This document shows positions 12,573 to 21,644 of a DNA stretch of 64,000 nucleotides, one piece after another; the first letter of the stretch is position 1; every line of letters begins with the position of its first letter. Source of the stretch: Gluconobacter vitians (GTDB lineage: Bacteria; Pseudomonadota; Alphaproteobacteria; Acetobacterales; Acetobacteraceae); the NCBI RefSeq assembly GCF_015244565.1, contig NZ_JABCQG010000013.1, positions 1 to 64,000 of the forward strand, in the 5' to 3' direction. The notes under the pieces are model-generated. The model did no database searches, had not been told where the DNA came from, and saw only the letters and a list, made by a program, of their open reading frames with translations. The translations under genes and the position numbers were made by a program.

Positions 12573-12702
12573 GAAGTTCAGTCGGCTTTCTGTATCATCG
12601 CGTGAATGAGCTGCGGCAGGATCTTCAGTATATCAGGCGAACCTGACAGTTTCCTGAACGCTGCCCACGATCACGACATCGAACTGTTCGGCCATTTCCC
12701 GG

Positions 12703-13588
12703 CTAAGAGCCTGTTTGGAAAATCGATCTGATGTGATTCAAGCTCTGGATGTGGACGCCAGAGCAGAGGGGCCGGATGGCCAGGATCACCCGTAAGACGA
12801 AACGCTACCCGTCTGACATGACAGACGAGGAATGGGAGCGGATCGTGCCATTGATGCCAGGTCCTGAACGTCGTGGCCGCCCACGAGAGGTTGAATTCCG
12901 TGAGGTGATCAATGCGGTGCGCTATCTCGTTCGTTCAGGCTGCGGTTGGCGGATGCTGCCGATCCACTTTGGGCACTGGCGCACGGTCTATGGCTGGTTT
13001 CGTGAGCTGGCGCGACGGTTCCTGTTCCAGACCATCCATGACGTTGAACTGATGCTCGACCGGGAGCAGGCAGGCCGCGAGGCCAGTCCGACAGCAGCGG
13101 TGATCGACAGCCAGAGCATCAAGGCGCCTCATGCCAGGACAAGGGGTTACGATGCCGGCAAAAAAGTCGTCGGACGCAAGCGGCATATCGCCGTCGACAC
13201 GGACGGGCGCCTTCTGATGGTCAACCTGACTCCGGCCGACATCTCCGACAGTGCCGGCGCTCAGATGATCCTGGATGCGATCCGCAGGCGTTGGCCGTGG
13301 GTGAAGCATCTGTTCGCCGATGGCGCCTATAACCGCTTGAAGTTGATGGACAAGGCGACTTATCTGGATTTCATCGTCGAGATTATCCGCCGCCATGACG
13401 GAGCAAAGGGCTTCGAGGTGTTGCCGCGACGCTGGGTGGTCGAGAGGACCTTTGGCTGGATGACCCGCTGGCGCCGGCTCGTGCGTGATTACGAGCGCCG
13501 CGTCGACGTGTCACAGGCCATGCGTCGCCATGGGCGCCAATCTCATGCGCAGAAATGCTCACCCGTGATTTTCCAAACAGGCTCTTAG
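12703..13588 (+). mobile_element. IS5-family insertion sequence, copy 1 of a tandem pair
   Basis: Terminal inverted repeats begin CTAAGAGCCTGTTTGGAAAA at 12703 and mirror the right end (the complement of the bases ending at 13588). One transposase gene lies between them on the plus strand. The right end directly abuts the next IS. No clean target duplication is visible, because the right flank is another IS. Confidence 0.85.
12749..13588 (+). CDS. IS5-family transposase, copy 1, C-terminus frameshifted
   Basis: 279 residues with the DDE fold: first Asp in AVIDSQSIKAP, second Asp in HLFADGAYN, Glu in RRWVVERTFGW. It aligns with copy 2 (about three quarters of residues identical by eye) until near 13522, where it lacks 5 bases relative to copy 2. 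The last 20 or so residues are therefore out of frame and the frame stops inside the terminal repeat. The catalytic residues are intact. Activity is uncertain because the C-terminal helix is replaced. Confidence 0.85.
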   Translation: MWTPEQRGRMARITRKTKRYPSDMTDEEWERIVPLMPGPERRGRPREVEFREVINAVRYLVRSGCGWRMLPIHFGHWRTVYGWFRELARRFLFQTIHDVELMLDREQAGREASPTAAVIDSQSIKAPHARTRGYDAGKKVVGRKRHIAVDTDGRLLMVNLTPADISDSAGAQMILDAIRRRWPWVKHLFADGAYNRLKLMDKATYLDFIVEIIRRHDGAKGFEVLPRRWVVERTFGWMTRWRRLVRDYERRVDVSQAMRRHGRQSHAQKCSPVIFQTGS

Positions 13589-14492
13589 AGCCCTTTTGGA
13601 AATTCGCTGTGATAGGTTTTCAAGAGGTTTTGAGCGTGATTCAACGGCAGGATGTGGACGCCAGCCCAACGAGGCTGCATGGCCAGCATTACGCGCAAGA
13701 CGAAACGCTATCCGTCTGATCTGACAGATGAGGAATGGGAGCGCATAGCGCCTCTGATGCCCCCTGCGAACCGGCGTGGCCGGAAACGGACAACCGATTT
13801 CCGTGAGATCATCAACGCGTTGCGCTATCTCGTGCGCTCAGGCTGCGGCTGGGAGATGCTTCCGGTTCATTTTGGCCCATGGCAAACGGTTTACTGGTGG
13901 TTCCACAGGCTGATGCGCCGTTTCCTGTTCCAGACCATTCATGATGTCTGTTTGATGCTCGATCGTGAAGCGGCAGGACGCGAAGCCAGTCCATCGGGTG
14001 GTGTCATTGATAGCCAGAGTATCAAGGCACCCCACGCAAAGACACATGGTTATGACGCAGGCAAGAAGATCGTTGGTCGCAAGCGGCACATTGCCGTCGA
14101 TACGGCTGGCCGACTGCTTCTGGTCAGACTGACACCTGCCGATATTTCGGATAGTGCGGGCGGACAGATGATCCTTGATGCCATTCGTAAACGCTGGCCG
14201 TGGGTGAAGCACCTGTTCGCAGATGGGGCCTATGACCGCTTGCAGTTGATGGACAAAGCCGCCTTTCTCGACTTCACAGTCGAGGTCATCCGGCGGTCAG
14301 ATACAGCAAAAGGGTTTGAAATCCTGCCGCGTCGGTGGGTTGTGGAACGGACCTTCGGCTGGATGATCCGCTGGCGTCGCCTTGTGAAGGACTACGAACA
14401 GCGGATCGACGTCGCAGAGGCCATGATCCACATCGCCATGGGAAGCCTCATGTTACGCAGAAACGCTCATCCCTGAATTGCCAAAAGGGCTC
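13588..14492 (+). mobile_element. IS5-family insertion sequence, copy 2 of a tandem pair
   Basis: Inverted ends GAGCCCTTTTGG at 13588 and CCAAAAGGGCTC ending at 14492 enclose one intact transposase gene. The end sequence differs from copy 1 (CCCTTTT against CCTGTTT), so this is a related but separate IS, not a duplication. The right end touches the arsH stop codon at 14493-14495. Confidence 0.88.
13652..14476 (+). CDS. IS5-family transposase, copy 2, intact
   Basis: 274 residues, full length for this group. DDE residues are in GVIDSQSIKAP, HLFADGAYD and RRWVVERTFGW. The C-terminus, MGSLMLRRNAHP, is the usual ending of the group and is the reference that exposes the frameshift in copy 1. It catalyses cut-and-paste or copy transposition of its own element. 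It starts at the same MWTP motif as copy 1. Confidence 0.92.
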   Translation: MWTPAQRGCMASITRKTKRYPSDLTDEEWERIAPLMPPANRRGRKRTTDFREIINALRYLVRSGCGWEMLPVHFGPWQTVYWWFHRLMRRFLFQTIHDVCLMLDREAAGREASPSGGVIDSQSIKAPHAKTHGYDAGKKIVGRKRHIAVDTAGRLLLVRLTPADISDSAGGQMILDAIRKRWPWVKHLFADGAYDRLQLMDKAAFLDFTVEVIRRSDTAKGFEILPRRWVVERTFGWMIRWRRLVKDYEQRIDVAEAMIHIAMGSLMLRRNAHP

Positions 14493-15191
14493 TCACAGCT
14501 TTTCAGGCAGGCGGTGTTCTGATCTGCGCTCGCTGTAGCGATCGACAAGGTAGTCGGCCCGGTCCCGCAGCAGCCAGGTGAACTTCATCAGTTCCTCCAT
14601 GACATCCACCATCCGGTCATAAAGGGGAGACGGTTTCATCCGATCATCGTCACCGAACTGGGTATAGGCCATCGGCACGCTGGACTGATTGGGGACGGTG
14701 AACATCCGCATCCATCGTCCCAGCACCCGCAGGGCGTTGACGGAATTGAAGCTCTGCGAGCCGCCCGAAACCTGCATGACCGCTAGCGTGCGACCTTGCG
14801 TCGGGCGGATCGATCCTTCGGTCAGAGGCAACCAGTCGATCTGGTTCTTGAATACTGCCGTCATGTTCCCGTGGCGTTCGGGGCTGCACCAGACCTGGCC
14901 TTCCGACCAGATCGAGAGTTCCCGCAGTTCCTGAACCTTGGGATGCGTAGGCGGCACGGAATCCGCAACCGGCAGGCCAGTCGGGTCGAACACCCGTGTC
15001 TCGGCCCCCAGTACCTTCAGGATGCGTTCGGCCTCCAGAACCAGCAGACGGCTGAACGAGCGCGGCCGCAGCGAGCCATACAGCAGCAGGATGCGTGGCG
15101 GGTGGTCAACCCGTGGTTGCGGTTCCAATCGTGCGAGATCGACCGGTTCGAGATACTCCGGGTGCAGGGCGGGCATTTCCGGCTTGGACAT
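14493..15191 (-). CDS. arsH: ArsH NADPH-dependent organoarsenical oxidase
   Basis: A 232-residue flavodoxin-fold protein with the FMN-binding signature [14 protein letters not shown] and the ArsH pattern [19 protein letters not shown]. ArsH proteins oxidise trivalent methyl- and aryl-arsenicals using NADPH and FMN in the cytoplasm. The gene is last in arsRCBH, 25 bases after arsB. The stop codon touches the end of an IS, so the C-terminal tail may have been trimmed or altered, though the conserved core is complete. Confidence 0.92.
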   Translation of the reverse strand: MSKPEMPALHPEYLEPVDLARLEPQPRVDHPPRILLLYGSLRPRSFSRLLVLEAERILKVLGAETRVFDPTGLPVADSVPPTHPKVQELRELSIWSEGQVWCSPERHGNMTAVFKNQIDWLPLTEGSIRPTQGRTLAVMQVSGGSQSFNSVNALRVLGRWMRMFTVPNQSSVPMAYTQFGDDDRMKPSPLYDRMVDVMEELMKFTWLLRDRADYLVDRYSERRSEHRLPEKL

Positions 15192-15216
15192 GGTTCCATC
15201 AGATCCTTCGGTCTTG

Positions 15217-16512
15217 TCAGGGATGGCTGATCAGGGGCAGCCACAAGGCCAGTGCGGCAAGTGTGACCAGCAGGACGGGTGGCGTGATCACCAGACCCAC
15301 CGTCATGTATTGCCCCCAAGTGACCCGACGGTTTTTGGATGCCAGCACATGCAGCCACAGCAGGGTGGCGAGACTGCCGATCGGGGTAAATTTCGGCCCG
15401 AGGTCACAGCCAATGACGTTGGCGTAAACCATCAGGTCGCGGGTCAGAGGCGTGATGTCGTGCGCCTGCTGGATCGCGAGCGCGCCGATCAGAACACCGG
15501 GCATGTTGTTCATGATGGACGATAGAACAGCCGCCAGAAAGCCGGTGCCGATGGTGGCCGTGAACGTCCCCTGATGACCGAGCCAGACCAGTACCACTGC
15601 GAGATGATCGGTCAGCCCGGCATTGCGCAGCCCGTAGACCACCAGATACATCCCCAGCGAGAAGAACACGATCTGCCACGGCGCGCCCCGCAGCACGCGG
15701 CTGACGGGAATGACCTTTCCATATCCGGCAACTGCCAGCAGGGTACTGACAGCCAGGCAAGCCACGATACAGACCGGGATATGAAACGGCGCCGTCAGGA
15801 AATAGGCCGCCAGCACCAGGGCCAGCAGCGGAAAAGCCGCGCGGAACACATGTCGGTCACGAATAGCCGTGACAGGTGCAGGCAGTTCAGAGACGGGATA
15901 GGTCTGGGGCACCTGCCGCCGGTAATAGAGCCACAGCACGGCAAGTGTCGCGCCAAGGGCGGCCAGATCGACGGGGACCATGATCGCGGCGTAGCGGTCA
16001 AAGGGAATGTCGAAGAAATTGGCGCTGACGATGTTCACCAGATTGGAAGTCACCAGCGGCAGGCTGGTGGTATCCGCGACAAAGCCGGTCGCGATGATGA
16101 AGGCCAGCGCCGCGCCATGGTTCAGGCGGAGTTGTGTGAGGATGGCAATGACGATGGGCGTGAGCAGCAAGGCCGCACCATCATTGGCGAACACGGCCGC
16201 GATGGCCGCCCCCAGCAGCACGATCAGCGGAAACAGCGTCCGGCCTCGCCCTTTGCCCCAGCGCACGACATGCAGGGCCGCCCAGTGGAAGAACCCGGCC
16301 TCATCCAGAAGCAACGAGATGACGATCAGCGCGATGAAGGTAAAGGTCGCATCCCAGACGATGTGCCAGACGACCGGGATGTCGTGCCAGTGGATCACAC
16401 CGGTCGCCAGAGCCACGGCGGCACCGGCCATCGCACTCCAGCCAATACCGAGGCTACGAGGCTGCCAGATGACGAAAACCAGTGTTGCAATGAAAATGGC
16501 GAGGGCCAGCAT
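15217..16512 (-). CDS. arsB: ArsB arsenite efflux permease
   Basis: 431 residues, the classic ArsB length. It has about twelve membrane segments and the signatures [32 protein letters not shown] and [20 protein letters not shown]. It exports As(III) and Sb(III) by proton antiport or, with ArsA, by ATP; no arsA is present here. It lies between arsC (35-base gap) and arsH in one operon. Confidence 0.95.
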   Translation of the reverse strand: MLALAIFIATLVFVIWQPRSLGIGWSAMAGAAVALATGVIHWHDIPVVWHIVWDATFTFIALIVISLLLDEAGFFHWAALHVVRWGKGRGRTLFPLIVLLGAAIAAVFANDGAALLLTPIVIAILTQLRLNHGAALAFIIATGFVADTTSLPLVTSNLVNIVSANFFDIPFDRYAAIMVPVDLAALGATLAVLWLYYRRQVPQTYPVSELPAPVTAIRDRHVFRAAFPLLALVLAAYFLTAPFHIPVCIVACLAVSTLLAVAGYGKVIPVSRVLRGAPWQIVFFSLGMYLVVYGLRNAGLTDHLAVVLVWLGHQGTFTATIGTGFLAAVLSSIMNNMPGVLIGALAIQQAHDITPLTRDLMVYANVIGCDLGPKFTPIGSLATLLWLHVLASKNRRVTWGQYMTVGLVITPPVLLVTLAALALWLPLISHP

Positions 16513-16547
16513 CAGACGATCCGCTTTCCGACCTCATCCACGATCTT

Positions 16548-16934
16548 CTAGCCGTCCTCCCTGGCAAAGGCACCCTTCTGCGGCGCGGGAAGAAGGTCCA
16601 GCACCGTTTCGGACGGACGGCAGAGCGCAACGCCGAGCGGGGTGCCGACGATGGGCCGGTTGATCAGGATCGGGTGTGCGATCATGGCGTCGATCAGCGT
16701 ATCATCGCTCAGGGCCGGGTTGTCGAGGCCGAGTTCATGAAAGGGCGTGCCCTTTTCCCGCAGGACCGCGCGCACCGGAACCCCCATACGGGCGATCAGA
16801 TCAACCAGTTCGGCTCGGCTCGGTGGGGTTTTCAGATATTCGATGATCCGGGGCTCCTCGCCGCTGTTGCGGATCAGTGCCAGCACGTTGCGCGACGTGC
16901 CGCAGGCCGGGTTGTGGTAGATCGTGATGGTCAT
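16548..16934 (-). CDS. arsC: ArsC arsenate reductase, glutaredoxin-coupled type
   Basis: 128 residues beginning MTITIYHNPACGTSRN, with catalytic Cys11 in the HNPxCGTSRN motif of the ArsC/Spx family. It reduces As(V) to As(III) for export by ArsB, using glutathione and glutaredoxin. A longer frame reaches 17060, but the ATG at 16932-16934 overlaps the arsR stop as ATGA and begins exactly at the family's N-terminus. Confidence 0.95.
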   Translation of the reverse strand: MTITIYHNPACGTSRNVLALIRNSGEEPRIIEYLKTPPSRAELVDLIARMGVPVRAVLREKGTPFHELGLDNPALSDDTLIDAMIAHPILINRPIVGTPLGVALCRPSETVLDLLPAPQKGAFAREDG

Positions 16935-17284
16935 GGGCAGGATTCCGGGCTCGGGCAGCAGGAAGACAGGTTCGCGATCAGGGGTGCGCAGAGTTCGGGG
17001 CTGCCCGCACAGCAGTCCCTGACGAGGAAAAGCATCAGGTCGCGCAGGCGCGGAAGACACGCGCGATAGACGATCAGCCGACTGTGGCGCTGCGAGGTCA
17101 GCAGGCCAGCGCGCGTCAGGGTGGCGAGATGGGCCGAGATCGTGTTCTGCGGGACATCGAGGTGCCGCGCGACGTCCCCGGCGGGCAGCCCGTCCGGTTC
17201 GTGGCGCACCAGCAGGCGGAAGATCTCCAGCCGCGTGGACTGGGACAGCGCATTGAGGGCCGAGAGTGCGGATTCTGTATCCAT
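16931..17284 (-). CDS. arsR: ArsR arsenic-responsive repressor
   Basis: A 117-residue ArsR/SmtB winged helix with recognition region VPQNTISAHLATLTRAGLL. It lacks the classic CxCxxC metal site in the DNA-binding helix. Instead it has Cys91, Cys92 and Cys99 near the C-terminus, plus a second pair (109-110) and Cys116. This resembles the C-terminal As(III) site of Acidithiobacillus ferrooxidans ArsR. It is the first gene of arsRCBH and should repress it until As(III) binds. Confidence 0.92.
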   Translation of the reverse strand: MDTESALSALNALSQSTRLEIFRLLVRHEPDGLPAGDVARHLDVPQNTISAHLATLTRAGLLTSQRHSRLIVYRACLPRLRDLMLFLVRDCCAGSPELCAPLIANLSSCCPSPESCP

Positions 17285-17330
17285 AAATCGACGATCACGG
17301 ATATATGGGATGAAGTCAAGACTACCTAGG
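17285..17330 (-). promoter_or_regulatory. arsRCBH promoter/operator region
   Basis: Directly upstream of arsR, the minus strand carries TTGACT (complement of 17314-17319), then AT-rich ATATATCC and an imperfect dyad around ATCCGTGATCGTCGAT. The -10 box is not clear at standard spacing. The location immediately before an ArsR start is the expected autoregulatory site. Confidence 0.45.
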
Positions 17331-17361
17331 ACATGCCTCGTTCAGAGCTTGGAACGCGGCT

Positions 17362-18057
17362 TCACACGCCGAACAGGCGGCCGATTCCGCCCGTGACGAT
17401 CATTGCCACAATACCCCAGAACGTCACACGCAGTGCTGGGCGCAGAGGCGCCGCACCGCCAGCAATCGCACCAACGACGCCCAGAACAGCGAGAACTACG
17501 ACGGACGTCAGGGACACGCCCCAGGACACCCAGGCCACGGGGGTCAGAACAGCTGCCAGCACGGGCAGTAATGCTCCGGATGAAAAGGCGGTTGCTGAGG
17601 CGAATGCCGCCTGTATGGGTCTTGCCGCCGTGGCCTCGGACAAACCCAGTTCATCCCTTGCATGGGCACCGAGCGCATCATGCTTCATGAGGGCGACGGC
17701 GACCTTGCGCGAGAGGTCTTCATCCAGCCCTCTCTTCTGATAGATCCCGGCCAGTTCGGTGACTTCGCCCTCCCAGTCCGTGACCAGTTCCTGTTTCTCG
17801 CGGGCGATGTCGGCGTGTTCGGAATCGGCCTGGGAACTGACCGAGACATACTCGCCCGCCGCCATGGACAGGGCGCCCGCGACAAGCGCGGACAGTCCCG
17901 CGACGAGAATGCTGCCGCGTGTCGCATGAGAACTGGCAACGCCGACGATGAGGCTGCCGGTCGACAGCGTTCCGTCATTGGCGCCGAGAACAGCCGCACG
18001 CAGCCATCCCAGTTTCTCGACGGCATGACGTTCGGCCAAAGGATGGAGACGCGACAT
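17362..18057 (-). CDS. VIT1/CCC1-family iron or manganese transporter
   Basis: 231 residues from MSRLHPLAERHAVEKLGWLR. The signature GANDGTLSTGSLIVGVA is followed by MAAGEYVSVSSQ, both hallmarks of the VIT family, with about five membrane helices and a cytoplasmic acidic metal-binding segment between helices 2 and 3 (DSEHADIAREKQEL...). It moves Fe(II) or Mn(II) out of the cytosol. A longer frame adds 33 unlikely residues (to 18156); the chosen start matches the family N-terminus. It is transcribed toward arsR and away from cytochrome b561. Confidence 0.88.
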   Translation of the reverse strand: MSRLHPLAERHAVEKLGWLRAAVLGANDGTLSTGSLIVGVASSHATRGSILVAGLSALVAGALSMAAGEYVSVSSQADSEHADIAREKQELVTDWEGEVTELAGIYQKRGLDEDLSRKVAVALMKHDALGAHARDELGLSEATAARPIQAAFASATAFSSGALLPVLAAVLTPVAWVSWGVSLTSVVVLAVLGVVGAIAGGAAPLRPALRVTFWGIVAMIVTGGIGRLFGV

Positions 18058-18253
18058 AAGATGACCTGCTGCTTCTGGTGAATACAAATAAAGGTTAAGA
18101 TGCATCATTTGCCGCGACAACAGATATTTCATTCTGATATTGCGAGTTATTTTCAATATTATTTATGTTTTAGGAAAATCTGTTCTGTTCAGAATCCTGT
18201 CAGGTAAGCATGATACGGAAGTGGATTCAGGGTTCTTTTTTGCCGAGACGTAT

Positions 18254-18823
18254 ATGCCTTATTCAACGCCGGACATCACGGATAGCCTGCTGCGTTACGA
18301 CAGGCCGACGATCATCCTTCACTGGATGACGGCCTTTCTGGTGCTGCTTCAGTTTGCTCTTGGCGAAACCTGGAACTGGCCAACAAAACCCGTCCATCAT
18401 CTGATGGTGGTCGCGCATCTGACAGTCGGCATCCTGCTGACTGCAATCATGGCGTTCCGCATTGTCTGGCGTCTGACGAAAGGCCGGCATCTGTCGGACC
18501 TTCTCGTGCCTGTGGACCGGGTATTCGCCCTTGGAGCAGAGTACACGCTCTATGTGCTGCTTCTGGCGGAAATCTTGCTGGGCTATCTCTGGCGATGGGG
18601 TGCCGGGCAGACGATGAGTTTTTTCGGCTTCCTGATTCCATCCCCCTTTGCGCGGTTCCCGGCGGAAACCGTGACGTGGTTTCAGACGCTACATTACTGG
18701 AACGCCTGGCTGATTATGGGTCTTGCGACAGGCCATGGCGCGGCGGCGCTTTTTCATCAGTTTGTCCTGAAAGACAAAGTGCTTGGACGCATGCTGCCGC
18801 GGGGTTCCTCACTCAGTCAGTGA
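18254..18823 (+). CDS. Cytochrome b561 family protein
   Basis: 189 residues from MPYSTPDITDSLLRYDRPT with four membrane helices. Candidate haem-ligand histidines are in TIILHWMTAF, VHHLMVVAHL, TLHYWNAW and GHGAAALFHQF. Such proteins pass electrons between quinones and periplasmic acceptors, or act as superoxide oxidases. A longer frame begins at 18140, but residues before MPYST do not resemble the family. The ribosome-binding site is weak. It is divergent from the VIT gene and shares an AT-rich intergenic region (18058-18253). Confidence 0.85.
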   Translation: MPYSTPDITDSLLRYDRPTIILHWMTAFLVLLQFALGETWNWPTKPVHHLMVVAHLTVGILLTAIMAFRIVWRLTKGRHLSDLLVPVDRVFALGAEYTLYVLLLAEILLGYLWRWGAGQTMSFFGFLIPSPFARFPAETVTWFQTLHYWNAWLIMGLATGHGAAALFHQFVLKDKVLGRMLPRGSSLSQ

Positions 18824-18939
18824 TTGCGATCGGGAACCTATCTGATTTTCATGATTGAGCAGCATCGTGATGCCGGATCGCCAACAACGTCAGCTTTTTT
18901 CGACTTCCGTTGTACAACAGACGTTCCGCTGCCCCCCCC

Positions 18940-19185
18940 TTAGCGGACTTTCATTGCCTCATCTGCCCATAGGGCAATCTTACTTGCGGAGGGATTTTCA
19001 AGGTTCTCCGCTGCCTCAGCAGCGCTCGCTGCAAGACGATGCATCGTTACTGTCCAGGGGGCGTCTTCCGCTTCGTTCGGGAGGGCGGCGTTGATATACG
19101 CGCAGGCATCCACGAACTGCCTCAGTCCCTCGACGAACAGGGCTTCACAACCGGCCATGCTGCAGTCTTGCCGGTGATCAGTCAT
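18940..19185 (-). CDS. Small unknown protein downstream of vapC
   Basis: 81 residues starting MTDHRQDCSMAGCEALFVEG, Ala/Glu-rich and mostly helical. The start overlaps the end of the PIN toxin gene by eight bases, so it is probably the third gene of the Phd/VapC operon. No family recognised. A longer start at 19236 would run further into vapC and has no advantage. Confidence 0.55.
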   Translation of the reverse strand: MTDHRQDCSMAGCEALFVEGLRQFVDACAYINAALPNEAEDAPWTVTMHRLAASAAEAAENLENPSASKIALWADEAMKVR

Positions 19186-19606
19186 GCTGCGGTTTCCACG
19201 GGTCGAGGAGTGCCACTCCGGAATGCCGGAAATCATCCGTGTTCCGTGTCACGACCGTCATGCCATGTACCAGGCCGGTCGCGGCGATGAGGGTGTCGCG
19301 CTCCGGGCCCGGATCCGGAACATGCAGGTGAGCGCAGCGGCGGGCGACCGCCAGATCGATGGGAAGTACCCGCTTCGAAAACTCGGGTAGAACGTAGTTC
19401 TCCAGCCAGTTCCGCAGAACGCTTCCCTGGGCGGGATCCCTGCGCTCGATCCGCATGACACCGACATCCAGCTCCATGACGGTGATGGCAGACAGGAAAA
19501 GGGTCTCGGCCTCCACCTGCTCTGCCCATCTGGCGACATTAGGGTCGGCCCTGCCCGCCCGCACCTTTCGCAGTTCGGAAACAACATTCGTGTCCAGCAG
19601 GAACAT
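19178..19606 (-). CDS. vapC: VapC-like PIN-domain toxin
   Basis: A 142-residue PIN ribonuclease of the VapC/FitB type. Acidic catalytic residues are Asp5 in MFLLDTNVVSEL, Glu in SAITVMELDVGV, and Asp in ERDTLIAATG and RNTDDF. It cleaves RNA (VapC proteins often cut initiator tRNA or rRNA) when free of its antitoxin. The start shares one base with the antitoxin stop (TGATG), so the pair is translationally coupled. Confidence 0.9.
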   Translation of the reverse strand: MFLLDTNVVSELRKVRAGRADPNVARWAEQVEAETLFLSAITVMELDVGVMRIERRDPAQGSVLRNWLENYVLPEFSKRVLPIDLAVARRCAHLHVPDPGPERDTLIAATGLVHGMTVVTRNTDDFRHSGVALLDPWKPQHD

Positions 19607-19860
19607 CAGCCCAAGTCCGCGGGACGCAGGCCGAGGATCATGGGCGTCGGATCGAACTCGATGTCTTCCGCACCAGGCAGGGCGAGTGCATCCGCGATCT
19701 TTCGCGGTCTGTGGGTCAGCCGGCGATAGTCGTCGATACTCAGCAGAACATGGGCCGGCCTGCCGCGGTCGGTGATGAAGACAGGCCCCTCAACGGCAGC
19801 CTTTTTCGCCCGGGACGTGTCCTGGTTGAACTCACGACTGGAAAATGTGGTGACAGTCAT
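19606..19860 (-). CDS. Phd/YefM-family antitoxin
   Basis: 84 residues with the Phd N-terminal DNA-binding fold (TTFSSREFNQDTSRAKKAA, then GPVFITDRGRPAHVLLSIDDY) and a C-terminal toxin-binding tail. The start is set by AGGAGGCTCCCGAG ahead of the ATG at 19858-19860; a much longer frame upstream is not supported. It neutralises the PIN toxin and should repress the operon. Confidence 0.9.
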   Translation of the reverse strand: MTVTTFSSREFNQDTSRAKKAAVEGPVFITDRGRPAHVLLSIDDYRRLTHRPRKIADALALPGAEDIEFDPTPMILGLRPADLG

Positions 19861-20021
19861 CTCGGGAGCCTCCTGTTTCTTATGTAGCGACATTACTACA
19901 ATGAAGCAGGCAGCGCCACAGAAATCGGGCTCTTCCGGTCTGCACTCACAAACGGGCCAGCCAGTGTCCTTCACAGGGCAGGTGCCCGATCTGGAGCTGA
20001 CATTCTGAACGGAGAAAGCCG

Positions 20022-20210
20022 ATGAACACGATGGAGCATGGTGGTGCAATGGCAGTCGAGCGTGTGAAACGCCTCGTGGCGGAGGCGCGCTGCCGCACGG
20101 CCTCTTCGAAAAGTCTGCGGCCGGAGGATAGTTCTGCTGACGCGACTGAGGGAAACGCGAGCGTGGCCCCAACGCGGGAGAATGATCCGGGGTCGTCCCG
20201 TCAGCAATGA
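20022..20210 (+). CDS. Possible small protein, unknown
   Basis: 62 residues beginning MNTMEHGGAMAVERVKRLVA, preceded by GGAGAAAGCC at good spacing. Composition is plausible but no family is recognised, and the C-terminal half is low in hydrophobic residues. It occupies part of the otherwise empty 19861-20379 gap between the antitoxin and the HNH-like gene. Could be spurious. Confidence 0.35.
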   Translation: MNTMEHGGAMAVERVKRLVAEARCRTASSKSLRPEDSSADATEGNASVAPTRENDPGSSRQQ

Positions 20211-20379
20211 CGGGATATATCCCGAGCGCCTCGACATTCCCTCTTTCCACGACGGCCGCGTGGCCGTGCCTTTTGTAGTGATTGCCTTGACGACACTCAT
20301 TCCTCTTTGCGTCCCGTTTGAGCGCCGTAAGGAAGCAGCCCGGGGCGGTGCCACGTTCAACGGGGAGCAGAAGTGCTGG

Positions 20380-21018
20380 ATGGCGCACCGGGACAAGCTC
20401 GACGCTCTATTGCCTTTCGTGCCTTACCGGTATCGGCCGGACCGCAAGCCTCCCTACATCCGTCCGTGGATGGTGCCCCAGGCTCTGTGGGGCTTTAATC
20501 TGCGCGCCTTCCTGGCGCCCGAAGACTGGAACCGGATCCGGAAGGATGCCTATGCGCGCTCCGGGTCCCGCTGCCGGGTGTGCGGAGGACGAGGACCTCA
20601 ATGGCCGGTCGAAGCTGACGAAGGGTGGGCGTATGACGACGAGCGGCGGATCCAGACCCTCAAAGGGGTGATTTCCCTCTGCCCTGACTGCCATGGCGTG
20701 CGTCACTGGGGGAAGACCATGGCCGAGGGCAGGCAGGATGCCGCTTTGGCCTGGATGGCAGAGGTGAATGGCTGGAGCCACTCCGAAGCGGCGCGGTGCG
20801 GAGACCAGGCCATGAAGCAGTGGCATACGCGCAGCCGCCATACCGACTGGCAGTGCGACATCTCCTGGGCCATCAGAACCTACAGTGTTGTGCCGATCAG
20901 GGACGGCGAAACGCTGGCCCGCGAGCTGAACCGGAAATTCGTGCGGCAGGCGCAGACGCGCGTTGGCATCAGGGCCGGGCATGTTACGCACATTGAACAT
21001 CTGATCGGTGAGCGATAG
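20380..21018 (+). CDS. HNH/zinc-site protein, unknown role
   Basis: 212 residues from MAHRDKLDALLPFVPYRYRP. A zinc knuckle is formed by CRVCGG and CPDCHGVRHWG about 45 residues apart, the treble-clef layout of HNH-type nucleases, with VEADEGW and GVISLCPDCHGVRH in place of a strict HNH triad. Likely a nucleic-acid-binding or cutting protein. A frame open from 20182 exists, but the added N-terminus is not family-like. It points toward the integrase, with a convergent HNH gene between. Confidence 0.6.
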   Translation: MAHRDKLDALLPFVPYRYRPDRKPPYIRPWMVPQALWGFNLRAFLAPEDWNRIRKDAYARSGSRCRVCGGRGPQWPVEADEGWAYDDERRIQTLKGVISLCPDCHGVRHWGKTMAEGRQDAALAWMAEVNGWSHSEAARCGDQAMKQWHTRSRHTDWQCDISWAIRTYSVVPIRDGETLARELNRKFVRQAQTRVGIRAGHVTHIEHLIGER

Positions 21019-21085
21019 GAAGCAGCCCCCTTCCCCCGCCGGCTGAAGGCCCGTCGCATTCCAGACGGCTGCCTGATCTGACCCG

Positions 21086-21532
21086 TTACAGGCCCAGAGG
21101 CGGGACCCCGGCCCGATACAGTCCTTCGAACAGATCCCCAAGCGCCAGGCGCCGTCGGAAGGTCAGGCGTCGTTGAGCCAGATGATACATCCGGTCGTGC
21201 AGCAGATGGCAGCGCTGACAGAGGGCACGCAGATTGTGCAGCCGGTTGCTGGTGGGATCATGATTCAGATGGGCCGCTGCCAGAACCACCTTCGTCTGTC
21301 GTATTTGCAGGTGCTCGATCAGGTCCGGAGGCGAGATGCGCCTGCCCCGGCCATTGAACCAGTGCCCCGTCTCCGGATGCTTCCACCGGCCACCCGGCAG
21401 CACCTGAAGGTGATGTCCATGCGGCCGGCCGCAGCGCTGACAGACACCCCCTGCCCGCTCGAACCGCACCTGTCGGCTCAGTTCAGGCCAGTTAGAGGGG
21501 TAAAGCGGCTTCAGTTCCGGTCGGATCGGCAT
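21086..21532 (-). CDS. HNH endonuclease domain protein
   Basis: 148 residues with CQRCGRPHGHHL followed by the HNH core AAHLNHDP, NLRALCQRCHLLHD. Two CxxC pairs hold the structural zinc and the HN...H residues form the beta-beta-alpha metal nuclease site. Probably a stand-alone homing or mobile-element nuclease. Convergent with the gene at 20380 and head-to-head with the recombinase at 21645. Confidence 0.8.
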   Translation of the reverse strand: MPIRPELKPLYPSNWPELSRQVRFERAGGVCQRCGRPHGHHLQVLPGGRWKHPETGHWFNGRGRRISPPDLIEHLQIRQTKVVLAAAHLNHDPTSNRLHNLRALCQRCHLLHDRMYHLAQRRLTFRRRLALGDLFEGLYRAGVPPLGL

Positions 21533-21644
21533 TCAGTCTTCGTTAACACATTTCCGGCCTGCGTTGGACAGTGTTTGTTCTCCTCTCTGCCCTACCCCGG
21601 CTTCGTGCTATCAGAAGTCAGGTTCTGGTTTCGCGGAGGCGTTC

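Noticed and set aside
12633-12695. Short minus-strand frame reading MAEQFDVVIVGSVQET
   Set aside because: Looks like the start of a flavoprotein cut off, but is 20 codons long and ends at a stop; may be coincidence or remnant near an IS.
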